Part shown: piece after piece, positions 8,139 through 17,124 of the stretch
How the letters are laid out: each line of letters opens with the position of its first letter
Numbering within the stretch: the first letter of the stretch is position 1
Origin: an uncultured Oscillospiraceae bacterium
GTDB lineage: Bacteria > Bacillota > Clostridia > Oscillospirales > Oscillospiraceae
Assembly: GCA_900757415.1 (NCBI GenBank)
Contig: CAAENU010000214.1
Coordinates: forward strand, 1-64,000
DNA: 64,000 bases
Direction of reading: 5' to 3'
The notes under the pieces: model-generated
What the model was told of the DNA's origin: nothing
Seen by the model: only the letters and a program-made list of their open reading frames with translations
Database searches by the model: none
Made by a program: the position numbers and the translations under genes

Positions 8139-9716
8139 ATGTCAGAGATGTTTTGCTTTCAGTGCCAGCAGACGGCGGGCGGCAGCGGCTGCGTCAGAAC
8201 CGGTGTGTGCGGCAAGCAGCCTGCCACCGCCGCGTGGCAGGACCGTCTGGTCTGCCGTCTGATCCGGCTGGCGCAGGCATGCGAAAAGCGGGAGGAATTC
8301 CCCAAACCGGTGACCTGTTTGCTGGCGGACGGCCTGTTTACCACGCTGACCAACGTCAATTTTGACGATGAGGCCATCTGCGCCTTTATCGGGCGGGTGG
8401 AGGAGGCGCTGCGCCGCTGCGGCGGCAGCTGCGAGACGGAAGACAGCGCGTGGCTGTGGCAGGGGGAGACGGATGTTGTGTCCCTGCGCTCCACGCTGCT
8501 GTTCGGACTGAAAGGCATGGCGGCCTACGCCCACCACGCCATGGCGCTGGGTTATGAGGATAAGGAGGTCAGCCGTTGGTTTTACCGGGGACTGGCGGCG
8601 CTGGCGCAGCAGCACAGCGTGGAAGAATGGCTGGCGCTGATCATGGAGTTCGGTCAGGTCAACTTCCGCTGCATGGCGCTGCTGGATCGCGCCAACACGG
8701 AGACCTTTGGCGATCCTGTTCCTACCCGCGTCGGCACCGATATCAGGCGCGGGCCGTTTATTGTGGTGTCTGGCCATGATCTGGAGGATCTGCACCAGCT
8801 GCTGGAGCAAACGCAGGGAAAGGGGATCAATATCTATACCCATTGTGAGATGCTGCCGGCCCACGGCTACCCGGGACTGAAAAAATACCCCCATCTGGCG
8901 GGCAATTTCGGCACGGCGTGGCAATATCAGCAAAAGGAGCTGGATCAGATTCCCGCGCCGGTGCTGTTCACCACTAATTGCCTGATGCCGCCCCGTCCCA
9001 GCTATGCCGACCGGGTATACACCACCTCGGTGGTGGGGTATCCGGGACTGCGGCATATTGCGGCGGACAGAGCGGGGCATAAGGACTTTTCTCCGCTGAT
9101 CCGTCAGGCGCTGGAGCTGGGCGGCTATGAAACAGATCGCAGCATGAGCGGCATCAACGGCGGCCATATGCTGACCACCGGCTTTGCCCATGCCGCCGTG
9201 CTGGATCAGGCGCCGCAGCTGATTCAGGCCATTAAGAGCGGCGCCGTCAAGCATATTTTTCTGGTGGGCGGCTGTGACGGCGCTCATCCCGGCCGGAACT
9301 ATTACACGGAGTTTGTCAAGCGCACGCCTATGGATTCGCTGGTGCTGACGCTGGCCTGCGGAAAGTTCCGTTTCAACGATCTGGATCTGGGTGAGATCGG
9401 CGGCATCCCTCGGATTCTGGATGTGGGCCAGTGCAACGATGCCTACAGTGCTGTGAAGATCGCCCTTGCGCTGGCCGAAGCCTTTGAGTGCACGGTGAAC
9501 GACCTGCCGCTGACGCTGGTGCTTTCGTGGTATGAGCAAAAGGCGGTGTGCATCCTGCTCAGCCTGCTGGCGCTGGGGGTAAAGCATATCTATCTGGGCC
9601 CCACGCTGCCCGCCTTTTTGTCGGAAACGGTGGTAAAGACGCTGGTGGACGCCTATGGCCTGCAGCCTATCACGGCGCCGCAGCAGGATCTGGACGCGAT
9701 TCTGCACAGAGGATGA
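8139..9716 (+). CDS. hcp: Hybrid-cluster protein (hydroxylamine/NO reductase)
   Basis: A protein of 525 residues. The N-terminal cluster ligands follow Cys6-x2-Cys9-x8-Cys18-x5-Cys24, the spacing seen in anaerobe-type Hcp. Hybrid-cluster ligand regions appear at THCEMLPAHGYPG, VGGCDGAHPGRNYY and LACGKFRFN. Hcp reduces NO to N2O and shows hydroxylamine reductase activity in vitro; it serves nitrosative-stress defence. GGAGG at 8127-8131 lies 7 bases before the ATG at 8139, so this start is preferred to the in-frame ATGs at 8124 and 8133. No hcr reductase gene is adjacent. It may be functionally paired with the flavodiiron protein at 784-1941. Confidence 0.95.
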   Translation: MSEMFCFQCQQTAGGSGCVRTGVCGKQPATAAWQDRLVCRLIRLAQACEKREEFPKPVTCLLADGLFTTLTNVNFDDEAICAFIGRVEEALRRCGGSCETEDSAWLWQGETDVVSLRSTLLFGLKGMAAYAHHAMALGYEDKEVSRWFYRGLAALAQQHSVEEWLALIMEFGQVNFRCMALLDRANTETFGDPVPTRVGTDIRRGPFIVVSGHDLEDLHQLLEQTQGKGINIYTHCEMLPAHGYPGLKKYPHLAGNFGTAWQYQQKELDQIPAPVLFTTNCLMPPRPSYADRVYTTSVVGYPGLRHIAADRAGHKDFSPLIRQALELGGYETDRSMSGINGGHMLTTGFAHAAVLDQAPQLIQAIKSGAVKHIFLVGGCDGAHPGRNYYTEFVKRTPMDSLVLTLACGKFRFNDLDLGEIGGIPRILDVGQCNDAYSAVKIALALAEAFECTVNDLPLTLVLSWYEQKAVCILLSLLALGVKHIYLGPTLPAFLSETVVKTLVDAYGLQPITAPQQDLDAILHRG

Positions 9717-9762
9717 GGCGCTGATTGACGTGCCTGCTCCGTGCTGACCACTGGTAACTCGA

Positions 9763-9811
9763 ACACGATAAAAGACGGCGCATCCGTAAGGAGCGTCGCC
9801 TTTTATCGTGT
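9763..9811 (+). terminator. Imperfect long terminator hairpin after hcp
   Basis: ACACGATAAAAG (9763-9774) pairs with CTTTTATCGTGT (9800-9811); the inner GACGGCGC and GCGTCGC continue the stem with mismatches. Confidence 0.65.
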
Positions 9812-10031
9812 TTACGTTTTTCTTTCCGCCTGAGTCACGGCTTCTATAAAGCCGGAAAACATTTTATCAGCTGCCGCCATGTATTGGGGGGCAATTGAGA
9901 TAGCTTATCTGCTGTCTGCATCCATGGCCCGTCCGCAGACTCTTTTCCAAACAAAAAATAATCCGCACTGCAGGATAATACCCTGCAAATCAACATATTG
10001 TAATATTAAAAGTAAAATATACAATTGGTTG
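9812..10031. other. Intergenic region with no gene seen
   Basis: AT-rich towards 10000. A weak stem, TGCAGG with CCTGCA at about 9968-9985, lies beyond the stop of the minus-strand GTPase gene and is followed on that strand by a T-rich stretch, so it may act as a weak terminator. Nothing else is recognised. Confidence 0.4.
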
Positions 10032-10961
10032 TCAGAAACTGACAACTTCCTCCTTAGGTTTCTCTGTGGCGTGGATGTCGGTAACATACAGAACCGGCCC
10101 CTCACCCTGATAGGCATCGCAGTTCTCTTTGCGGACGGTAGCGGTCAGCTCCACCCAATCGCGATTTTTGAACTTGTCCAGTCCCTCGCCGCGGCACACC
10201 AGCGCCAAAAACTGCATATCCTTGTCGCAGCAGACCATGGCAAAGCGGCCGGGGCAGTGAACGCCTTTAAACTTTTTGGAGTGGCACATCAGCGCCTTAA
10301 ATGTTACGGTGATGCCCTCATAGCGCTGGGTATTGTCCATCAAATCCACATACCACACGCCATACTCATCATCGGGCACATCCAGATGGCCGCTGGAAAG
10401 GTCAAAGGGGCACATGTCGGGGGTCATATATTCCTCGCTGGTGCCGTCGGCGTTTTCCAGATAGATATCTGCCCGGCGGTTTACCATCTTCAGGTTACGG
10501 CTGCGCAGCTGCGCACGCAGCTCCTCGTTGCAGCGGTTGAAGATCAGCAAATCGGCGTTGGCGATTTTTTCCATCATCAGCTGGCCCATGTTGCGCACAT
10601 ACATTTCAAAGGTGGTGGCGTCCACCAGCACCATGATCTGATAAAGGATCCAGTTGGCGGGCAGTCCCTCGCGGTACAGCGGCTCCATCTGCCACATGCC
10701 GTTATACTCCATAATGACCTGCTTAGGCCGGTACTGTTTTTCCAGCTTCTTGAACAGGGCCGGCGTCAGCTGTTCAGGATCGTCAACGGTGTAGGTGAAC
10801 ACATTTCCCAGCACCTTGGGGTCATATTCGTTCTCGCCCTCTTCACAGCAGATCAGCAGCGTGCGGTCCTCAGCGGCAAAGCCGTCCCGCAGGATGCCGT
10901 TGATGAAATCGGTTTTGCCGGCATCCAGAAATCCGGCAATAAGATAAACAGGAATGTCCAT
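10032..10961 (-). CDS. G3E-type GTPase fused to a TIGR03943-like C-terminal domain
   Basis: A protein of 309 residues. The P-loop is GFLDAGKTDF (residues 10-19) as in the CobW/G3E family, but the usual CxCC metal motif is replaced by LICCEEGE. The C-terminal 110 residues, with VHCPGRFAMVCCDKD and WVELTATVRKE, look like the extracytoplasmic TIGR03943 (DUF1980) domain that is linked to metal-regulated permeases. It lies 11 bases after the His-rich G3E gene, so the two form an operon. Role by context: metal (zinc, cobalt or nickel) insertion or trafficking; the metal is not known. No membrane segment is seen. The C-terminal domain call is from memory of the motif. Confidence 0.75.
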   Translation of the reverse strand: MDIPVYLIAGFLDAGKTDFINGILRDGFAAEDRTLLICCEEGENEYDPKVLGNVFTYTVDDPEQLTPALFKKLEKQYRPKQVIMEYNGMWQMEPLYREGLPANWILYQIMVLVDATTFEMYVRNMGQLMMEKIANADLLIFNRCNEELRAQLRSRNLKMVNRRADIYLENADGTSEEYMTPDMCPFDLSSGHLDVPDDEYGVWYVDLMDNTQRYEGITVTFKALMCHSKKFKGVHCPGRFAMVCCDKDMQFLALVCRGEGLDKFKNRDWVELTATVRKENCDAYQGEGPVLYVTDIHATEKPKEEVVSF

Positions 10962-10972
10962 AGGCGTACTCC

Positions 10973-12115
10973 TTACAGGCCGAACAACTCATGGAGCCTG
11001 TGCTCGTCCAGATTGGCGCCGATTACGCACAGGCGGCCTGTGTAGTCGGCGGGACCGAAACGCACCTCATGTTCTTCGGGTACATAGTCAAAGTGGAGCC
11101 ACTTGCCCTCGCCATTGGGCACAATGCCCTTGGCCCGGACGATCTGGCCGTATTCGCCGCCGTCCAGCGCCGTTAGGATCTGGTGGAGCTGCTCCTCGGT
11201 AAAGGCCTTCACCGTTTCCTCGCCCCAGGAGGTGAACACCTCATCGGCGTGGTGATGATGGTGATGGCAGCCGCAGTGGGGATCGTCGCACTCCTCGCCA
11301 TCGTGATGATGGTGCTCATGGTCGTGATCATGCTCATCATGATCATGGTCATGATGGTGGCAGCAGTGGTCATGCTCATGGCCGTCATCGTCGTCGTGAT
11401 CGTGATGATGGCAATGCTCGTGTTCCTCATGCTCGTCGTGGTCATGGTGGTGATGGTGTTCGTGCTCGTCGGCCTCATGCTCGGCGCGCATCTTCTCCAG
11501 CATTTCGTCGGCCAGAGACACTTTCTCCACGGCGGCCAGAATGGTCTTGCCATCAATCTGATCCCAGGGAGTGGTGATAATGGCGGCGGTGGGGTTCTTT
11601 TCCCGCAGCATGGCGGCGGCGGCCTCCAGTTTCTCCTGCGACAGCTTCTGGGTGCGGCTGAGGATGATGGTGCCGGCAGACTCCACCTGGTTGTTATAGA
11701 ACTCGCCGAAGTTCTTCATATACACCTTGACCTTGCTGGCGTCGGCCACGGTGACGAAGCTGTTCAGCTTCATGTCGGGCACGTCCTTTACGGTGTTCTC
11801 CACCGCCACGATCACGTCCGAGAGCTTGCCTACGCCGGAAGGCTCAATGAGAATGCGGTCAGGCTGGAACTTTTCATGGACTTCCTTCAGCGCCTTATTG
11901 AAGTCGCCCACCAGCGAGCAGCAGATGCAGCCGGAGGACATCTCGCTGACCTGCACGCCGCTGTCCTTCAGGAAGCCGCCGTCAATGGAGATCTCGCCGA
12001 ACTCATTTTCGATCAGCACCAGCTTTTCATTCGGATAGGCCTCTTTCAGCAGCTTTTTGATCAGCGTGGTCTTGCCTGCGCCGAGAAAGCCGGAGATAAT
12101 GTCAATTTTTGTCAT
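10973..12115 (-). CDS. CobW/G3E-family metal-chaperone GTPase with a long His-rich insert
   Basis: A protein of 380 residues. P-loop GFLGAGKTTLIKK is at residues 9-21, the metal site GCICCSL (CxCC) near residue 63, and a GTP-specificity segment near IILSRTQ. A very long His/Asp/Glu-rich region (about residues 215-320, dozens of His plus a few Cys) separates the GTPase from a short CobW C-terminal domain. This layout is that of ZNG1/YeiR/CobW metallochaperones; the His region probably stores or captures Zn, Ni or Co. The start at 12115 is preferred to the longer frame to 12271, because AAGGG lies before it and the promoter at 12170-12197 would otherwise be inside the gene. First gene of a two-gene operon with the GTPase at 10032. 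Confidence 0.85.
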   Translation of the reverse strand: MTKIDIISGFLGAGKTTLIKKLLKEAYPNEKLVLIENEFGEISIDGGFLKDSGVQVSEMSSGCICCSLVGDFNKALKEVHEKFQPDRILIEPSGVGKLSDVIVAVENTVKDVPDMKLNSFVTVADASKVKVYMKNFGEFYNNQVESAGTIILSRTQKLSQEKLEAAAAMLREKNPTAAIITTPWDQIDGKTILAAVEKVSLADEMLEKMRAEHEADEHEHHHHHDHDEHEEHEHCHHHDHDDDDGHEHDHCCHHHDHDHDEHDHDHEHHHHDGEECDDPHCGCHHHHHHADEVFTSWGEETVKAFTEEQLHQILTALDGGEYGQIVRAKGIVPNGEGKWLHFDYVPEEHEVRFGPADYTGRLCVIGANLDEHRLHELFGL

Positions 12116-12169
12116 ATAAAACCCTTCTTTTCTTCTGCTGTGGAAAGCAGCATATATTTTTTCTTCTAT

Positions 12170-12197
12170 ATCATATCCTTTTTTGCAAAAAAAGCAA
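12170..12197 (-). promoter_or_regulatory. Promoter of the G3E operon with a TTTTTTGCAAAAAA palindrome
   Basis: The minus strand shows TTGCTT (12192-12197), 16 bases, TATGAT (12170-12175). A 14-bp palindrome (12179-12192) fills the spacer and could be an operator for a metal-responsive repressor; the repressor is not identifiable. Confidence 0.5.
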
Positions 12198-12218
12198 GTC
12201 CCTGCGGAAAAGTCATTG

Positions 12219-12247
12219 TTGCCAAACCGTAAACTTTGGTGTATAAT
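12219..12247 (+). promoter_or_regulatory. Promoter of the SRP RNA
   Basis: TTGCCA (12219-12224), 17-base spacer, TATAAT (12242-12247). Transcription would begin near 12254, leaving about 50 bases before the closing stem of the SRP RNA. Confidence 0.8.
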
Positions 12248-12305
12248 ACCATCGGTTAACGGGATAGGCATGCCCGCTGGCCGATAGTATATGGTATATG
12301 AATGA

Positions 12306-12446
12306 GTCCTCCGCAGGCAGCTGCGGAGCCGGTCTCGCGCAATGGATACCCACGAATCATGTCAGGCGGGGAACCGAGCAGCATTAAGAGGGATAGACAT
12401 GTGCCGCGAGGGCGCCGGTTCCGCAGCTGCATACGGAGGACTTTTT
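12306..12446 (+). ncRNA. ffs: Signal recognition particle RNA (small bacterial type)
   Basis: The conserved domain IV hairpin is clear: GTCAGGCGG, a GGAA tetraloop, CCGAGCAGC, then ATTAAG (about 12361-12387). The ends pair over a long helix (GTCCTCCG near 12306 with CGGAGGAC ending at 12441, and GCAGCTGCGGA with TCCGCAGCTGC inside), followed by TTTTT. The position just before dnaX matches other Firmicutes. The Ffh protein binds this RNA to target nascent membrane proteins. The mature ends are estimates from pairing. Confidence 0.92.
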
Positions 12447-12534
12447 GCACCATTTTTACCCCTGCGGGGCGATTGAAAATGATGCGCCGCGGCTGTGCGG
12501 CAGCGCAAGCATTTCAGGAAAGGAGATAGGCGGA

Positions 12535-14340
<1,806 letters not shown>

Positions 14341-14353
14341 GGAGACAAACGAT

Positions 14354-14716
14354 ATGGCAAAGGGTTACAGTGCAAGAGGCGGCTTTGGCGGCAGTCAGGG
14401 CCAGATGATGCGCCAGCAGCAGATGCAGCAGAAGATCATGCAGATGCAGCAGCAGATGGCCAAGGCGCAGGAGGACGTGGAAAACACGGACTTTACCGCC
14501 AGCGCCGGCGGCGGTGCGGTGCAGGCTGTGGTCAACGGCAAAAAGGAATTGAAAGCGCTGACCATCCAGCCGGATGCCGTGGATCCGCAGGATGTAGAGA
14601 TGCTGCAGGATCTGGTGATCTCCGCCGTGAACGAGGCGCTGCGTCAGGCGGACGAGGCCATGAACAACTCCATGAACAGCCTGACCGGCGGATTGAATAT
14701 CCCTGGACTACTGTAA
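14354..14716 (+). CDS. ybaB: YbaB/EbfC nucleoid-associated protein
   Basis: A protein of 120 residues with the family pattern: an N-terminal Met/Gln-rich helix ([16 protein letters not shown]), then [24 protein letters not shown] and a C-terminal helix ending [11 protein letters not shown]. It binds DNA as a dimer and in most Firmicutes lies between dnaX and recR. It starts 13 bases after dnaX with a GGAG site. recR is absent here; a terminator follows instead. Confidence 0.93.
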   Translation: MAKGYSARGGFGGSQGQMMRQQQMQQKIMQMQQQMAKAQEDVENTDFTASAGGGAVQAVVNGKKELKALTIQPDAVDPQDVEMLQDLVISAVNEALRQADEAMNNSMNSLTGGLNIPGLL

Positions 14717-14769
14717 GTATGCAAAAAGGAACGCCGTTCCCAATGGGAACGGCGTTCCTTTTTGCATAC
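14717..14769 (+). terminator. Strong bidirectional terminator
   Basis: A 25-bp perfect stem (14717-14741 with 14745-14769), with AAAAA in the left arm and TTTTT in the right arm. It ends the dnaX-ybaB transcript. Confidence 0.9.
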
Positions 14770-14816
14770 CCGACAGCGTTTAAAAATTCTTCATAACTTT
14801 TTAAGGCTATTTTTAG

Positions 14817-14987
14817 CCGTCCGCCGGTATGGGCGGCAGCAGCACCGTGACCCAGGGCAGCAGCGCCAACACCATCAGCGAGGACGGCACCTACACCGGT
14901 ACGGCTTATACCTCCATCGGCGACGATGAGAACGCCCTGCGCATTGATGGCGCCGCGGTGACGCTGGACGGTATGCGCTGCGAATAA
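14817..14987 (+). pseudogene. Fragment of a beta-helix/carbohydrate-binding-type surface protein
   Basis: The frame reads MGGSSTVTQGSSANTISEDG and then continues with TYTGTAYTS and DENALRIDGAAVTLDG before stopping at 14985-14987. This pattern is typical of one stretch inside large secreted beta-helix proteins of gut Clostridia. There is no ribosome site, signal peptide or room for a whole gene, and an in-frame TAG precedes it at 14814. It appears to be a leftover between ybaB and lspA, where recR might have been expected. Confidence 0.55.
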
Positions 14988-14990
14988 ACG

Positions 14991-15019
14991 TTGCAAATTC
15001 CGCCGCCATGCGCTATGAT
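14991..15019 (+). promoter_or_regulatory. Promoter of lspA
   Basis: TTGCAA (14991-14996), 17-base spacer, TATGAT (15014-15019). Confidence 0.7.
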
Positions 15020-15038
15020 GGTATCATCCGGCGAAAGA

Positions 15039-15073
15039 GGGGATAAGCGCGCCCTCCCGGCGCGCTTATCCCC
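15039..15073 (+). other. 15-bp hairpin in the lspA leader
   Basis: GGGGATAAGCGCGCC (15039-15053) pairs perfectly with 15059-15073. It lies within the roughly 100-base leader between the promoter and lspA and has no T run, so it is not a terminator by itself. A leader-stability or regulatory role is possible. Confidence 0.5.
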
Positions 15074-15126
15074 TTCGGGTCGGCTCTCGCTCTTCGGGCG
15101 GGGGATATTCTGAGCGTAATGGGGTA

Positions 15127-15633
15127 ATGACCATGATCTATCTTCTCTATACGGCGGTGATCCTCGTGCTGGTGGGCTGCGACCAGATCCTGAAGGCATG
15201 GACGGTTCACCATCTGGAGCTGGGGCAGAGCACAGCGCTTTTCCCCGGCTTTCTACGGCTGACAAGGGTGCATAACTACGGGGCGGCGTGGTCCAGCTTT
15301 TCCGGGAAAACGGTGCTGCTGGTCGCCGTCACGGCGGTGCTGCTGGTTGCCGTGGCCTATCTGCTGGTGCGGCGTATTGTGCGCCATCCGCTGGGCGTGG
15401 CGGCGGCGCTGCTGGTGCTGGGCGGCGGCGTGGGCAATATCATCGACCGCATCGCCCATGGCTATGTGGTGGATATGTTTGACCTGATGCTGTTCAGCTA
15501 CCCGGTGTTCAATCTGGCGGATTGCTTTGTGGTGGTGGGCGTGATTCTGGGCGCGGTGTACTACCTGTGGTTCTATGAGAAATACGATGCAAGGAAGAAG
15601 AACGATGCACCTGACGCTGACAGCCACAACTGA
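15127..15633 (+). CDS. lspA: Lipoprotein signal peptidase (signal peptidase II)
   Basis: A protein of 168 residues with four membrane segments. The two catalytic Asp residues lie in IIDRIAHGYVVDMFD and FNLADCFV. It cleaves the signal peptide of diacylglyceryl-modified prolipoproteins at the membrane, for example the substrate-binding lipoprotein at 59709-60746. Two in-frame starts (15127 and 15133) are possible and the ribosome site is weak. It overlaps the pseudouridine synthase gene by 29 bases, as in many Firmicutes lspA-rluD pairs. Confidence 0.93.
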   Translation: MTMIYLLYTAVILVLVGCDQILKAWTVHHLELGQSTALFPGFLRLTRVHNYGAAWSSFSGKTVLLVAVTAVLLVAVAYLLVRRIVRHPLGVAAALLVLGGGVGNIIDRIAHGYVVDMFDLMLFSYPVFNLADCFVVVGVILGAVYYLWFYEKYDARKKNDAPDADSHN

Positions 15634-16522
15634 ATCCAGGGGTCAGCGGCTTGATGCGTGGCTGGCCGCCAACGTGGAGGGACTGACCCGCAGTGCCGCC
15701 GCAAAGCTGCTGGAAAGCGGCGGCGTAGCCGTCAACGGCGCAGCCGCCGCCAAGAACTACCGCCTTGGCGGAGACGAGACCGTGACCCTTGTCCGCGCCG
15801 AGCCGGAGGAAACCGCCGTGCAGGCGCAGGATATCCCGTTGGACGTGGTGTATGAGGATGGGGATGTCATTGTGGTGAATAAGCCTGCCGGTCTTGTGGT
15901 GCATCCTGCGCCGGGGCACCCTGACGGCACGCTGGTCAACGCCCTGCTGCACCACTGCGGAGATTCCCTGTCCGGCGTGGGGGGCGAAAAGCGTCCCGGC
16001 ATCGTTCATCGGATCGACCGGGATACCAGCGGCCTGATTATCGCCGCCAAGAATGACGCGGCCCATCTGGCTCTCAGCGCCCAGCTCAGCGACCATACCC
16101 TTGCCCGAACCTATGAATGCCTTGTGGTGGGCAATCTCCGGGAGGACAGCGGCACGGTGGATGCCCCCATTGGCCGCCACCCCACGGATCGCAAGAAGAT
16201 GGCGGTCAACACCCGCAATGGCCGCCGCGCCGTGACCCATTGGGAGGTCATTGCCCGCTATCGCGGCGTGACCCATGTCCGCTGCCGGCTGGAAACGGGC
16301 CGTACCCACCAGATCCGCGTCCACATGGCCTACATCGGTCATCCCATTCTGGGCGACACGGTGTATGGCGCCAAAAAGCCTGTCCCCGGCCTGACGGGAC
16401 AGTGCCTTCAGGCGGTGGAGCTGCGCTTTGTCCATCCCTGCACCGGGGAATTGGTTACGGTCAGCTGCCCCCGCTGTGAGGAATTCCAGCGCCAGCTGCA
16501 TAAATATCAGGCCCAGTCATAA
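15605..16522 (+). CDS. rluD: RluA/RluD-family 23S rRNA pseudouridine synthase
   Basis: A protein of 305 residues. An S4 RNA-binding domain occupies the first 75 residues (QRLDAWLAANVEG onward) and the catalytic motif HRIDRDTSGL with its Asp is near residue 136. It isomerises specific uridines of 23S rRNA. The start at 15605 with AGGAAG upstream is preferred to 15575; it lies inside the lspA tail. The exact RluD versus other RluA-type target is not decided by sequence. Confidence 0.9.
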   Translation: MHLTLTATTESRGQRLDAWLAANVEGLTRSAAAKLLESGGVAVNGAAAAKNYRLGGDETVTLVRAEPEETAVQAQDIPLDVVYEDGDVIVVNKPAGLVVHPAPGHPDGTLVNALLHHCGDSLSGVGGEKRPGIVHRIDRDTSGLIIAAKNDAAHLALSAQLSDHTLARTYECLVVGNLREDSGTVDAPIGRHPTDRKKMAVNTRNGRRAVTHWEVIARYRGVTHVRCRLETGRTHQIRVHMAYIGHPILGDTVYGAKKPVPGLTGQCLQAVELRFVHPCTGELVTVSCPRCEEFQRQLHKYQAQS

Positions 16523-16555
16523 GGCGCCTTTTCCGCCTGCGTCTGAAAGTCTTAC

Positions 16556-16579
16556 GGAGCGGCTTCACGGAGCCGCTCC
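16556..16579 (+). terminator. Terminator after the pseudouridine synthase gene
   Basis: GGAGCGGCT (16556-16564) pairs with AGCCGCTCC (16571-16579), followed by a T-rich stretch. Confidence 0.75.
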
Positions 16580-16611
16580 TCATATTTTTCGTATTTTTCT
16601 TGCAAAAGGTG

Positions 16612-16640
16612 TTGACAAATTTAATGTTTTGCGCTACTAT
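16612..16640 (+). promoter_or_regulatory. tRNA-Val promoter
   Basis: TTGACA (16612-16617), 17-base spacer, TACTAT (16635-16640), ending 14 bases before the tRNA. Confidence 0.85.
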
Positions 16641-16653
16641 ATTACCGTTGTCT

Positions 16654-16730
16654 GCGCGGTTAGCTCAGCTGGCTAGAGCACATGCTTGACGTGCATGGGG
16701 TCACAGGTTCGAGTCCTGTACCGCGCACCA
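16654..16730 (+). tRNA. tRNA-Val (GAC)
   Basis: A 77-base cloverleaf with encoded CCA: acceptor GCGCGGT with ACCGCGC, D-arm GCTC with GAGC, anticodon stem CATGC with GCATG around loop TTGACGT (anticodon GAC), and T-arm ACAGG TTCGAGT CCTGT. Position 37 is G; valine tRNAs more often have A there. Confidence 0.95.
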
Positions 16731-16731
16731 G

Positions 16732-16766
16732 AAAACCTCACTTCTTTGGAAGTGGGGTTTTTTCTT
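16732..16766 (+). terminator. tRNA terminator
   Basis: CCTCACTTC pairs with GAAGTGGGG, followed by TTTTTT. Confidence 0.85.
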
Positions 16767-16781
16767 TGCGATATTTCAATA

Positions 16782-16833
16782 AAAAAGGCGCTCCTTGCTG
16801 CCCGTGTTTCGGCACCGGCGGGAGCGCCTTTTT
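16782..16833. terminator. Second terminator-like stem
   Basis: AAAAAGGCGCTCC (16782-16794) pairs with GGAGCGCCTTTTT (16821-16833) around a 26-base loop. The stretch from here to the promoter at 16969 holds no gene. Confidence 0.65.
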
Positions 16834-16968
16834 GCCCGAAACGCCAGAATCTCCCGTGGCGTCTTTTCGCTGATCCCGCGCGGTAAGCACCGTTGCGATT
16901 CTTGTCCGGCTGCAGCTGTCGGTATCAGTCGATTCACACCGAAATTTGGCAAATTTGCGAAAGAACTA

Positions 16969-16996
16969 TTGAAAAAAGAACGTGATTTGCTATAAT
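16969..16996 (+). promoter_or_regulatory. Promoter of the surface-protein gene
   Basis: TTGAAA (16969-16974), 16-base spacer, TATAAT (16991-16996). The leader to the ATG at 17125 is about 120 bases and shows no riboswitch that I recognise. Confidence 0.7.
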
Positions 16997-17124
16997 ACTA
17001 AATGTGGACAGTGTGCGCGCGGCGTCATCGAATCGTTTTACAAGGGGTCGCGATAAATCGGACGGCTGCGTCATACCGCCGCAGAAGCAGAGGGTAAAAT
17101 GAGAAATTGAAATGGAGGAGACAC

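Noticed and set aside
11230..11480. Repetitive DNA that might be taken for a repeat array
   Set aside because: The repetition comes from His and Asp codons inside the coding frame of the G3E GTPase; there are no spacers, so it is not a CRISPR or tandem-repeat locus.
11183..12232. A Met/Val/Ile-rich frame opposite the His-rich GTPase
   Set aside because: It is the complement of the CAT/GAC-rich His/Asp codons, which reads as Met/Val on the other strand; no real membrane protein is indicated.
12301..12534. Short frames across the SRP RNA
   Set aside because: The conserved SRP domain IV and the long end pairing explain this DNA; the frames lack ribosome sites.
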